DNA from: Pascua guehoae
Taxonomy: Eukaryota; Basidiomycota; Tremellomycetes; Trichosporonales; Trichosporonaceae
DNA length: 64,000 bases
NCBI GenBank assembly: GCA_001600415.1
Contig: BCJX01000019.1
Span: 460,461 to 524,460 of the forward strand
Direction of reading: 5' to 3'
Shown: positions 54,798 through 64,000 of the stretch, piece after piece
How the letters are laid out: every line of letters starts with the position of its first letter
Position numbering within the stretch: position 1 is the first letter of the stretch
The notes under the pieces: generated by a model
Told to the model about the DNA's origin: nothing
The model's database searches: none
Seen by the model: only the letters and a program-made list of their open reading frames with translations
Program-made: the position numbers and the translations under genes

Positions 54798-56175
54798 ATG
54801 AACTTCAACCAACCTCCAGCCGCGTTCCCGTTTGTTGGTGCACCTTACCAACCAATGAACAATTGTACGCACCCCCTAACCCCAAACAATCCAACCTAAT
54901 CTCCAGCCATCGTGGTGCCCGCTCCCCCCGCCAAGCAGAGCCGGTACCTCGACATCCTTGCGGCGCAGACGGATGCGGACATTACTGCCTTCCATGAACG
55001 CTACGTCGAGAGGTCAAAGCGGGCGGCGGACAACCTCGACGCGGACCCTCGCCTGCTCAAATCGTACCACCTGCACGAGCAAAGGTTTGAAATGTGGTAC
55101 GACAAGTTCATTCAGCGGCGCAAACACTACAACCCGGGCCCCTGTGGTGCATGGGAGCTCGAGTCGCCCTTCGGCCTCGCCAAGGTCGTGACGCAGTACC
55201 TCCTCTGGCTTGTGGAGAACACGCACGGCCAGTCCGACACGAGCCGCGTGGGTGTCGACGTGCTGTGGTCGTGGGCCGACGCCATGATCCAACTGGCCAA
55301 GATCAAGATTGTCGACAACGAGTCGAGGCCCGGCGCGAATTATGGCACCCAGTCGCGGCGCCACCTTGGGGCGTGGTATGGAGTCCTCGAGGACGGGAGC
55401 GATTCGCTCCAGCGCCTCGTGCATGTCTGGGTCGATGAGACGGCTCGTAAACTCAAGCTCCCGTCGCATGGCAACCCTGTCAACGACTCGAGTGGTGAGT
55501 ACATCGAGGTGGACATTCTTCACATCACAACCCGAGTATCCACATGCTGACAGCTCTGGAGAAATGGATCTAGATGCGCCTCCCGCCAAGAAATTGCGGG
55601 CGGGCGACGAAGCGGACTCGCCGTCTCCCAACGAGGGGGAGACGAGTAACGACCAATCTGCAGACAAGTCCGACGAAGAGTCCTTGATATCCTACCAGGA
55701 GGATTCGGTACTGGAGGACCCTCCTCCATTGACCGTGGACGGCTTTTGGGCCTCGATCGAAGCCGCATGGGACGCCCTGCCAAAGCCACGCACCGCGCGC
55801 TGCATGCTCCTTTCCCCCCACGAAGAAGTGCGTGAGGACCATGCGTACGAATTGGATCGGGAGGTGGATGCAATGAAGGAGGTGCTGTACGAGAGGCTCA
55901 ACACGTACGCATTCGACGACCTCGACGCGTGGTCCAAATATGCCTTGGAGGCCTCCAGCGCACTCGACAAAGCGGGTATCACGGACACAGTTCAAGGCGA
56001 TTCGTTTGTGGCCCTGCAGTCCTTTGCGATTGCTGCCGGCAAGAAGTACTATGACGCGATTATCGCCTCACCCAAAATGGCGGTTACAGTTGGCGACTCG
56101 GCGAAGGGGGTTTGTGACATCGCCTTGAACATCCTAGCCCAACGTAACCTCGACAAGATCCAGGAAGAGGGTTGA
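54798..56175 (+). CDS. Orphan protein B (tandem paralogue of orphan A)
   Basis: Exons 54798-54864, 54907-55494 and 55574-56175 give 418 residues. Motifs parallel orphan A in order: FGLAKVVTQYLLWLVENTHG, SWADAMIQLAKIKIVDNE, VLEDGSDSLQRLVHVWVDE, an acidic/Ser-rich linker after APPAKKLRAG, then LTVDGFWASIEAAWDALPK and SFAIAAGKKYYDAIIASPKMA. Intron positions match those of orphan A between the two halves (acceptor directly before a Pro/Ala-rich basic linker). The first exon is 22 codons starting MNFNQPPAAFPFVGAPYQPM. Function unknown. Its last acceptor (GATCTAG) is not preceded by a strong pyrimidine tract but is the only one that keeps frame. Confidence 0.68.
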
Positions 56176-56522
56176 CATCTGAACGCCCGAGTCAGGGTGG
56201 CCCATCGAACGAAGGGTCGGAGACGGAGAAAGCTGGCCGAAGCGGGAAAGGAGGATCATACATTGGGGGCGACGGGGCCTCGTAATACCCATATTCTCTA
56301 GGTTATACACGGCGTTGAGAGCGGGTATTCGCTGCAACGAACACGATGCATCATGTGTATACGAACCGAGCTCAAGTGCGAGCTGCGAGCTGCGATTGTG
56401 GCCAGTGTTCGTCCCACCGCGAACATCACACAGAAAGGCCCTGGGTCGACCACACTAAGTCGACACCATTCCAGCTCACCAACGCCGGTGGCGGCGACAG
56501 CAAGGACACACCCAACGTGTTC
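56176..56522. other. Spacer orphan B / tRNA-Leu
   Basis: About 350 bases; no gene or repeat seen. Confidence 0.4.
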
Positions 56523-56611
56523 GGCGAGATGGCCGAGCGGTCTAAGGCGCTGTGTTAAGGTTTAGTCACCTCCGCAGTCTTCGGACGTGGGTTCGAATCC
56601 CACTCTCGTCA
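56523..56611 (+). tRNA. tRNA-Leu(AAG) with a short intron
   Basis: Acceptor GGCGAGA pairs with TCTCGTC (one G-U), discriminator A at 56611; D-arm GCC...GGC; anticodon stem CTGTG with CGCAG; anticodon AAG at 56557-56559; intron of about 11-12 bases after position 37 (about 56561-56571); a short variable arm (TCTTCGGA); T-arm GTGGG-TTCGAAT-CCCAC. The class II variable arm and anticodon fit leucine. Confidence 0.85.
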
Positions 56612-56848
56612 ACAGAGGATTCAGTTCCTCCCAACACCGAACTTTTTGGATGCCTGGGGAGAGGGAACAGTTTGGTTTGTATTCTTGGTAAGTTGGGTGA
56701 TGACGCAGGGAGTACGGGAGTGCACTACGGCCTCGTGAGTATTCCAGAGGTCACGGCGAGCGACACCAAGGAGCATGGTTGTACGCAGTCGCTGCACTCT
56801 ACCGGCCTCGCCGCTTCGCTTGGATCCAACACGCCTGCATATCATACA

Positions 56849-58656
56849 CTACTCCAACGCAAGCTCGCGCACCATGGCCTCCTGGTCGTCGCGCCCAATG
56901 GGCGCCCCCTCGTCCCTGCCGCGTTCGCGGAGCCACGCGTACCCCTCTGCAATGAGCGTGTCGAGGAGGGGCACGTCGGCGGCCGCGAGCGCCTGGATGA
57001 CATTGGCAACGTCGGTAATGGCCGCGCGGGACGGGGGTGAAATCTCGTCATTGTCCGAGCGGTAGACGCCCTCGGCGTCAAAGCCCTCTGCGCCCTCGCG
57101 CGCGTCCTGCCGCGCCGCCTGGGCCACCCACACGTACCCGTTCAGCCCCAGGATGACGTCGACGCCCTCGGGCCCGCACGGCGGAGGCAGGTGCAGGAAA
57201 TGCGACTTGAGACGGCGCACGAGGCGCGGGGGCACGACGAGGAGGAGACCGTTGCGGAGCTTGCCGTACTTGAGCGAACGGGTGTGTAGGGACATGGCGC
57301 CGTCTTGGAAGAAGGCTTGGACCTCGGCGACGAGGAGCTGGGGTCAGCGTGGGGTTCGTGGATGGTCATGGAATGGAGAGTGGAGAGAGTGTGTGGCGGG
57401 TCACACTGCAGGCCCGTGGGACGAGCACGACGACGGCGTCGAGGGACCGGGGTTGCGGCAGGAGGCACGGGGTAGGAGGCAAGAAGACTGCACCACGCGC
57501 ATCCCAGTTGGCGACCGGCGACCTAGTCACCTGCGTTGATGCTCTCATGTATCCTCCTAGCCATTTCTGCGCCGCACGCCCCCACATTTCCCAGTCTGTT
57601 CCCAGTACTCGTGCGTACTCTCTCCGCCGTGCGTCTTGCGGCTGGCTGGCTGGCTCACATCCTGGCCGCTCATTGTCCACTCCATCCTGCCCACTCATGG
57701 CCGACAGCGTCCTCGTCCTTGCTCCTCATTCCTTCATGGTTGCTCCTTTCTGCCCCTCACTCTCCTCCTCCTCGCCTAACTCCGTCGTCCTTCCCACTCC
57801 GTCGTCCTTCCCACTCCGTCGTCATTCCTCACTTCGTCCTCCTTCTCGCTCCCCCCAAGTCCTCACGCTCGCCCTCCACTTCCGGCACTCTCCTCCCTCC
57901 CAACCCAGCCCCTACCCCCCACCCTCAATAACACCACCACCCAAACCCAAAGCACACTCACATCACCCTCTGCCAAAAACTCGCGCATCTTGAGCGCATC
58001 CGCCTCGACGCGCCGCCGCTGCACGCCGCCAGGCAGGTTGACCGACGAGAGCATGAGGACCGCGTCCTGGCGCGCATTCGCGTCGACGCGCCACCGCTGC
58101 GGGCCGACCTCGACAATACGCCCAATCACCAGGTCGCCCACCTCGGGCGTGTACCGCGCCTTGAGCGGTTTGACGCTCACGAGCTTGTTGACGCGCTGGA
58201 TCGTGCCGGCGACGCTGCTCACGATCGAGTCGGATTCGACGTAGGTCCCGTGGCCGCTGCGTGTTAGTGCGTGGAGTGGGGGTCGTAAGTGGGTGTTAAG
58301 AGCGGCACGGGGCGTGGGGCTGCGGGGCGTGGGGTTGCGGATTGCGGTTGGACTGACGTGCTGGAATGGGATGTGCGTCCAGCTATCGCAACCCCCACCT
58401 AGCCACGTAGCCAAGCACAGAAACCACCATGCCCCACGAAACACAACAGGCCCTACACCCCACGCCCAACACAACTACTACTACACCACACCGAAACGCA
58501 CCGCATGTACTCCTTTGAGCTCGTAATCACCTCCCCGGGGGTGACGACCGCGCGCGCGCTCGGCCCCTCGCCCTGGTCGTCGACGTCCATCGCCATTGTG
58601 TGTGCGAGCGGCGCATCGGGTTCCGTCGGGGGTATCAAGCGGGCGACTTTGAACAT
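56849..58656 (-). CDS. RRP4: RNA exosome cap subunit Rrp4
   Basis: Three exons, 58656-58502, 58256-57962 and 57337-56849, join in frame to 312 residues (budding-yeast Rrp4 is 359). N-terminal domain with VVTPGEVITSSKEYMRGHGT; S1 RNA-binding domain with RYTPEVGDLVIGRIVEVGPQ and RWRVDANARQDAVLMLSSV; KH domain with SLKYGKLRNGLLLVVPPRLV and GVDVILGLNGYVWV. It sits on the exosome barrel and channels RNA to Rrp44 and Rrp6 (family knowledge). The gene is head-to-head with EMC10 (260 bases apart). The intron between exons 2 and 3 is long (624 bases) and very pyrimidine-rich on the plus strand. Confidence 0.93.
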
Positions 58657-58916
58657 GGTCGAGTGGGTGAGGTTGTTGTAGAGAGTAATGTTATGAAGTT
58701 GTTGGTAGTTGTGTTGTGGCCACCGATCAAGCAATGTTGCATCGTTCAGAAATCTAATATGGGCGGGCGGATTAAGCAACGCCTCCACCGCGATGTCATC
58801 AACCGTTGACACCAAGTTGGATGCAACCCGATCCTGCCTCCTGCCTACTGCACAACCTGCATACTACAACCAACCCAACTTGATCACTCATTCACCCCAG
58901 GCTCATACCCCTCGCC

Positions 58917-60465
58917 ATGATCGCCCTCGCCCTCCTCCCTGCCCTCCTCGCCCTCCCGGCACACGCGGCGAGCTACACGCTCTACCACCGATACCTCCCC
59001 GGCGACCTCGTACCGCGCGGCGAGGTCGCGCTCGAGGCGGGGATGGCGAGCTTTGCGGTCAACGCCGATGCGCCGGCGCCCGCGGCCCAGGAGGAGGGCG
59101 AGGCGGACTGGTACCAGGTCGCGCTTGATGTGGACGGGAGCTGGTTGACGGCGTCGACACGGGCGGTGAGTCGGGATCGTGCCGGGGATGGGTAGGGGGT
59201 GGGTGGTGTCGGGTGGTGTTGTTGTCGGAGACGGGGGTGCGTGTGTTGTTGGTGCAGCGTTGGGGTGGTCCAGGATGAGCAAGCGTGGCGTGTAAAGTTA
59301 TTGTGGGACTTTTGGACTTGCGCGTTGCTGCTGTCGTGCCGGCTGAGCTGGCTCGGTGTTGCTCGCGGACACTGTGGAGATTACTGCTTTCCCATTCCAT
59401 GTCCTATCACTCTAGGCCCACTGCCATGTTCATCTCGCCACTAGCGACAATTGAGGCAGTCGTACCGTATCATTCTGCCCACCTATAGACCACAAGACAC
59501 GCTCCGTATCATTCTCCTCTACCTACAGACCCCAAGACACGCTCCGTGACAACAACTAACACCAGTGCTTTGCCTCGGACGCAACCCTTACCCTCACCCT
59601 CGCAGGCGGCAACCCCTCGGCGATCGCCATCACGCCCGCCGACGGCTCCGTGCCCCCAGACGGACGGTGTGGGGGCCGCAAGGCGGGGGCACCCGGGAAT
59701 CTCGAGGTCGTCGTGAGGGTCCCGTCGACGGCGGAGGGGTGAGTAGGCGTAGGGGGTGGGCGTGGGGGGTGGAACGGCGTGAGGGTGGAACGGCGCGGAG
59801 GGTGGAACGGCGTGGAGGAACGGTGTGGAGGAACAGCGTTGGAAGGGCTAGGCTGGACAGCGGGAGTGAGGTTAAGAACGGACAGGGAAGTGGACCGAGA
59901 CCGGACGAGAGAAGTGGACCAGGGGACGAATGTTTGTCAGACATGGAGGGGGGTTGAGGGGGACGGTGGGGGACCGTCCGGGGCACGCCGAGCTTTGGTC
60001 CCATGTCTGCTGGGACAGTACACGCACTGGGTTGCAGGGAGAGACGGCCGCCAGCTTGGGCGGACTACACGCCAGCAGCCACAGAGGTATCGCGACCAGC
60101 TCTTCCAGTACTGCAACCCGTGAAATTGGCCCAGTATGAGCTATTCCCATGTCGTCCAGCCCCAGACCACATCCAGCCCCACCACATCCAAGCCCCACAC
60201 CACATCCAGCCCCAACCACCCCAGACCCCATCCAAGCCCCAACCACCTACCCCCGCACGCGCTAACCCACAGTCCCCAGCTCGCCACGCCCGTCGTCGTC
60301 GACACGACCGGCAAGGAAGTAACCCCCCCGCCCGAAAAGACGTTTTTGCAAAAGTACTGGGTCGGAATTGCCGCCGCCATGCTCTTCTTTGCGACCCAGA
60401 TGGGCGACGAGCCCCAGCGCGGGGCCCAGGGCGGGCAGGGCAGGGCACCGGCGCCCGCGAGCTAG
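58917..60465 (+). CDS. EMC10: ER membrane protein complex subunit 10 (EMC10-like)
   Basis: Exons 58917-59165, 59566-59738 and 60273-60465 give 204 residues. A signal peptide MIALALLPALLALPAHA is cleaved before ASYTLYHRYLPGD. The lumenal beta-rich part contains WYQVALDVDGSWLTASTRAC and LAGGNPSAIAITP. The C-terminus has PEKTFLQKYWVGIAAAMLFF, the family membrane-proximal FLQKYW motif and membrane helix, then a Gly/Gln-rich tail. EMC10 is a lumenal/membrane subunit of the complex that inserts tail-anchored and multipass proteins (family knowledge). Introns are long for this genome (400 and 534 bases); additional small exons cannot be ruled out in the second. Confidence 0.8.
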
Positions 60466-60543
60466 GTGCGAGGGGAGCGAGGGAGTCTTGGGGTGAGGTG
60501 GTGTAGGTGGGAAAAGGGGGTATTGCGATGAGTGTATGGATAG

Positions 60544-61275
60544 ACATGACCTAGCGTGTACTGGCGAGCGGGCGCAGAGGCGACGCCGTAGTGGGCGATT
60601 GCTCGCGGATTCTCCATCCGAGGAGCGAGGAGGCAGTTCAAGGGTCGAGGAGCGAGGCAGTTCGAAGCTCGGCTACGGACGCGCAATGGCGACTTGGAGT
60701 CGACGCACCCAGCCCATCCATGTGGTGCTCGGACAAAACGACACTGCCACGCCGCGCGTCAGCAGTCCCAACTTGGGCGCGTGATTCCGAAGGCTTGCGG
60801 CTGCCTCGTAGACATGACCTAGCATGGCGTACCGGGTGCGGAGACGACGCTGAGGTGGGCATTGCTCGCGGATTCTCCATCCAGGAGCGACGCAGCCGAG
60901 GGTTAAGCATCGACGGACGCGATGGAGGCCTGCCGTCGAGGCCAGCGCATACCATCAACGTGGCTTGGACAAAACGACTGCGACGCCTCGTCGTCAGTAG
61001 TGTCCCCCTGGCGTGATTCCAAAGGCTGCCCGGCTACCGCGCAGACATGGCGTCGCGACAGGCGAGCGGGTGCGGAGGCGACAGCCTGGCGGGCGATCCC
61101 TTGGGCATGTTCGCGGCGCGAGATGCCGTCCAAGGCTCGACGGACGCGCGATGGAGGCTTGCGGTCGACGCCAGCGCATCAATGTAGTGCGTGGACAAAA
61201 CGACGCGACGCCCCGCGTCAGTAGTGTCCCCACTGGGCATGATTCCGAACCCTCGGCTGCCTCGGCCACCCACTT
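60544..61275. repeat. Degenerate tandem repeat, unit about 230 bases, about 3 copies
   Basis: The string GGACAAAACGAC recurs at 60731, 60967 and 61193, and (C)GTGATTCC-type strings at 60780, 61011 and 61239, giving periods of about 226-236. Other shared parts are GATTCTCCATCC, GACATGACCTAGC/GACATGGCGTCGC and GTCAGTAGTGTCCCC. Copies differ by many substitutions and small indels. Confidence 0.85.
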
Positions 61276-61734
61276 TCTACTGAGGCTCTACGATGCTCTA
61301 CTGACCTCGTGACGCTCTGACGCACTCGTGACGCACACGTCCCGACAAGGCCACAGAACAAGAGCATCCCCCACCCCGCCGCCTTCACCTTGAGGCATGT
61401 GTGCTTGTGCCCGTCCTCGTCCTCGGCTCTCAATTTCCCAAGCCCGTGAGAAACTAGGCGACAGTGTCGACGCCCCTGCCGTGCCAGTGTACGGCGCGGT
61501 CTGCAGCCTAGGTCACGCGCCCACGGTCTGACTGTGCTTGGAATAATGTAGGCCGGCCGCAGTGTCTCCGATCACTGGCGGGACTGGCGGGACAGCACTA
61601 ATGTCGGCTGTCCCGACTGGGCGTGGGAAGATCCAGAAGCTCTGGGCCCGACAGTAGATAGCGGACGCAGACAGTCGAGGCTATTGGCTCGTCGCTCGGT
61701 CGGGGTTGTGGGAAAGAACACTGGGGTGGGTTCG

Positions 61735-61815
61735 TGTCTCGATGTGGACTGGGTGTTTGGGCGGGGATGTGGGCGTAGATGTCTGGGCGGGGATGTGGGC
61801 GGGGAAGTCTGGACT
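61735..61815. repeat. GGGCGGGGATGT-type short repeat
   Basis: Several imperfect copies of a GATGTGGGCG/GGGCGGGGATGT unit in a G-rich stretch. Confidence 0.6.
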
Positions 61816-61914
61816 GCGGGTTGTTTGGGCGCGCCAGTCTGGCCGTGTGGATGTCGGAGGTACGTTGGGGCGTGTAGACATTGGAGGTGGAGATGTTGGG
61901 GCGTGTAGGAGCTG

Positions 61915-62103
61915 TAGCCCGGATGCGCCGTTTGGGTGCGGGGCCTAGGTGTTTACGAAGCGCAGTGTGCCGAGTGTAGATGCTGCGGCTCTGGATGCGA
62001 CGTTTGGATGCGGGGCTCGAGGTGTTTACGAAGCGCAGTGTGAGGCGTGTAGATGTTGGGGCTGTAGCCTGGGTGCGGCTGGCTCGAGGTGTTTACGAAG
62101 AGT
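61915..62103. repeat. Degenerate tandem repeat, unit about 70 bases, about 3 copies
   Basis: GTTTACGAAG recurs at 61951, 62024 and 62091 (periods 73 and 67), each followed by (C)GCAGTGTG-like sequence and preceded by GGTGCGGGGC- or GGCTCGAGGT-like sequence. Confidence 0.85.
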
Positions 62104-62282
62104 AATGTGCGTGTCCCTGTCTCCAACGTCCACGCTGGCACAGCTGCTGACTGGACAAGGCTGTACGACAAATGGCCACAGTACTGACTGGGCGAGGCTG
62201 GATGACAAACGGGTACTGCCTGGGCAAGGACTGGAGGACAAATGGCGTGAAACAATGTGAACAGAGGTGTTCGATACGAACG

Positions 62283-62308
62283 GCGTCGACGTCGACGTCG
62301 ACGTCAAA
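62283..62308. repeat. CGACGT short tandem repeat
   Basis: Four perfect copies of a 6-base CGACGT unit (contains overlapping SalI/AatII-like palindromes). Confidence 0.8.
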
Positions 62309-63903
62309 CAACTGGCACAGCTGCCTTGCGAGCGTGAACACGGGAGGAGGGTGCAGGACCTGGTGACACTGCCATGAGCACGCCGTCGTTAGCTTGGCTA
62401 CCTGGGTCTGGATGCCATGCGGTCCTAACACATGTCCGACATGGATGACTTGTCTTGTGCACCTGCTGCATCAACTGACATGCACCAGTGGGAGACCTAC
62501 AGGTAATAGGCCACCTGCACGTCCTCCCGCCATTTTTCTGAGACGCTGGGCTGATGCTCCACCCCGCCAAGTGGGGTTGAACGTGCACGCCTCGTCTTGC
62601 AATGGAACGTTCGCTCCAAGCTCTGACTCGCACACAGAGGTGGTGCAAACACACCCACTGCGGTCTGCTCTGAAACCCAACCCCTAGTAAACCAACACAG
62701 CACGGTGTAGACACAAAGACGGGCAAGCATTGCAATCACAAATCATACATGCCGTACACGAGTATGATGGTATGAAGGCACGCCACGCACGCAACGTGCA
62801 ACCAGCACCCCAGCTGGCCAACTGGGCGATGATGGCGGTCGACGGGCGCAGTGTCCTGGATCCGGCCTTTGACGGGCTAGACAGTGCCAGGTCGGCGTCG
62901 ACTGCGACTGCGCCCGACATGGCTGGTGTATACTGTCTCCCGCGTCGCGTGCGTCGGCAGCCCGCCACCTCTTGTCTTCTTGACATGAGTGTCCTTGTTG
63001 CCCCCGTACAGCGGATGCACAGTTTGCAGCATGTAGATGCAGAGCTGACACAGGACACCCCTGGACTCGGCTCGTGTGGTCGTCAAGCACGACAAGCCGA
63101 GCGGCATCGGCGCATGGGGTGCAAGAGCAACTGGAGCTCTGAGCGGCATCGCCACGGCGCGAGTGGGAAACCCCGCGCACGAACCGGGCGTGACCAGCCA
63201 CCAAGCTACACTAGCGACATGCGACACCGACCCGCGCTGTCCAAGCATCCCAGACTGCTCTGTCCCCAGCCCTCGCTGTCATCTACCCCCAACCCCCCTC
63301 CCGCCCACTGGTCCCGAGCACACGCTGGGTGTGCGACAGTATACTGCCGATCAGCAATCACGCTTATCCCCGCCCCCAGCGTGGCCAGACGCTGCAGGTG
63401 CACACTGCACACGGCGGGCTGTGATCCGTGTTGGCGAGCGCCGATCCCGTCTAGCACTGGCGACTTGCAGACAGGTTTGCACAAGGTCCTCATGCGAAAA
63501 GTGTTCAGTCAACATCGGGAGCTGCAGCACAACCGATGCATGCCAAACAGTGTGCCGCGAGCTTGCAGCCTATACTCGTCGCCGTGTGGGCGTCCCAGTC
63601 GACAAACGTGCTTTGCTCGTCGTTGCTGGTTATCCCGTTTTCCCGTCGTCCCCCGCCGCTCGCTCTCGCTCCGACCACCGGGGGATCTGCGGGATCCACA
63701 GAGATGAGCGCTGTGCACCAATGCGCCGATCCCAAATTCTAGGGTCGAAAAGCACATTGCCAAGCACTGCAATCAATCGTCGGAATGTGGCAATGTGCAG
63801 GGGCATGACGATGGGGGACGCTGGGGACAACGGGGGGCGGTACATGGCCAAGGAGGTGTGCGCTTGGGCATGCTCGTGTCCCAAGCAACTAGGAACAGCA
63901 TGC

Positions 63904-64000
63904 AAACAGCAGACAGCAGACAGCAGACAGCAGACAGCAGACAGCAGACAGCAGACAGCAGACAGCAGACAGCAGACAGCAGACAGCAGACAGCAGACAG
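63904..64000. repeat. 7-base minisatellite (CAGACAG)n, runs off the window
   Basis: About 13 perfect head-to-tail copies of CAGACAG reach the last base. The total length is unknown. It is not a TTAGGG-type telomere repeat. Confidence 0.98.

Larger units (their letters stand above)
60466..64000. other. Gene-free, repeat-rich right end
   Basis: 3.5 kb without a supported gene. An open frame of 325 codons at 62730-63707 (+) lacks any motif and is rich in Arg, His, Ser and Cys, as random frames in GC-rich DNA are. Three tandem-repeat families are listed separately. Confidence 0.55.

Noticed and set aside
62730..63707. Open frame of 325 codons on the plus strand
   Set aside because: No motif, no codon bias like neighbouring genes, Arg/His/Cys/Ser-rich as expected from random GC-rich DNA, and it lies in repeat-rich sequence.
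63904..64000. Telomere or CRISPR interpretation of the terminal repeat
   Set aside because: The unit is CAGACAG with no spacers; it matches neither telomere repeats nor a CRISPR array.

Overview
The window is nuclear DNA of a GC-rich filamentous-fungus or yeast lineage, most likely a basidiomycete yeast of the Tremellomycetes (Trichosporonales-like). The inference rests on many very short spliceosomal introns (37-70 bases) with GTGAGT-type donors and CTAAC/CTGAC branch-like sequences, strong C-ending codon bias, and fungal-only or fungal-type genes (a New1/Elf1-type eEF3-family ATPase, a PMC1-type calcium pump, a fungal-class G-alpha). All protein genes were rebuilt here as exon chains whose GT-AG junctions keep the frame; exon coordinates are given in each entry.

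Layout. 1-13.4 kb is a dense housekeeping block: the N-terminus of an unknown membrane protein (-), NEW1-like ATPase (-), prohibitin PHB1 (+), centromeric histone CENP-A/CSE4 (-), splicing factor PRP6 (-), and cytosolic Fe-S assembly ATPase CFD1 (+). 14.1-28.3 kb holds a long disordered protein with a peroxiredoxin-like fold (-), a serine hydrolase split by tiny exons (-), a xylitol/sorbitol dehydrogenase (+), S-adenosylmethionine decarboxylase SPE2 (+), and a small unknown membrane protein (-). 28.3-38.5 kb is gene-poor: two convergent intron-containing tRNA-Thr genes, one degenerate TBC-domain gene (-), and over 4 kb with no credible gene. 38.5-51.5 kb carries a PMC1-type Ca2+ ATPase (+), a VPS70/GCPII-type M28 peptidase (-), and a G-alpha subunit (+). 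52.7-56.2 kb holds two tandem diverged copies of an unrecognised gene family. 56.5-60.5 kb has a tRNA-Leu, exosome subunit RRP4 (-) and EMC10 (+). 60.5-64 kb has no credible gene and contains at least three unrelated tandem-repeat families, ending in a 7-base minisatellite that runs off the window.

The genes do not form one pathway. Several are head-to-head pairs sharing short promoters (NEW1/PHB1, PRP6/CFD1, hydrolase/XDH, RRP4/EMC10). The observations I consider most worth checking are the CENP-A with an enlarged loop 1 and a histone-H3-like duplicated tail motif, the tRNA-Thr whose intron is a perfect 17-base complement of its own 3' end, the chain of 14-, 18- and 9-base exons in the hydrolase, and the tandem orphan gene pair. 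No mobile element, CRISPR array or virus was recognised. Two runs of N (8462-8596, 27525-27594) are assembly gaps.
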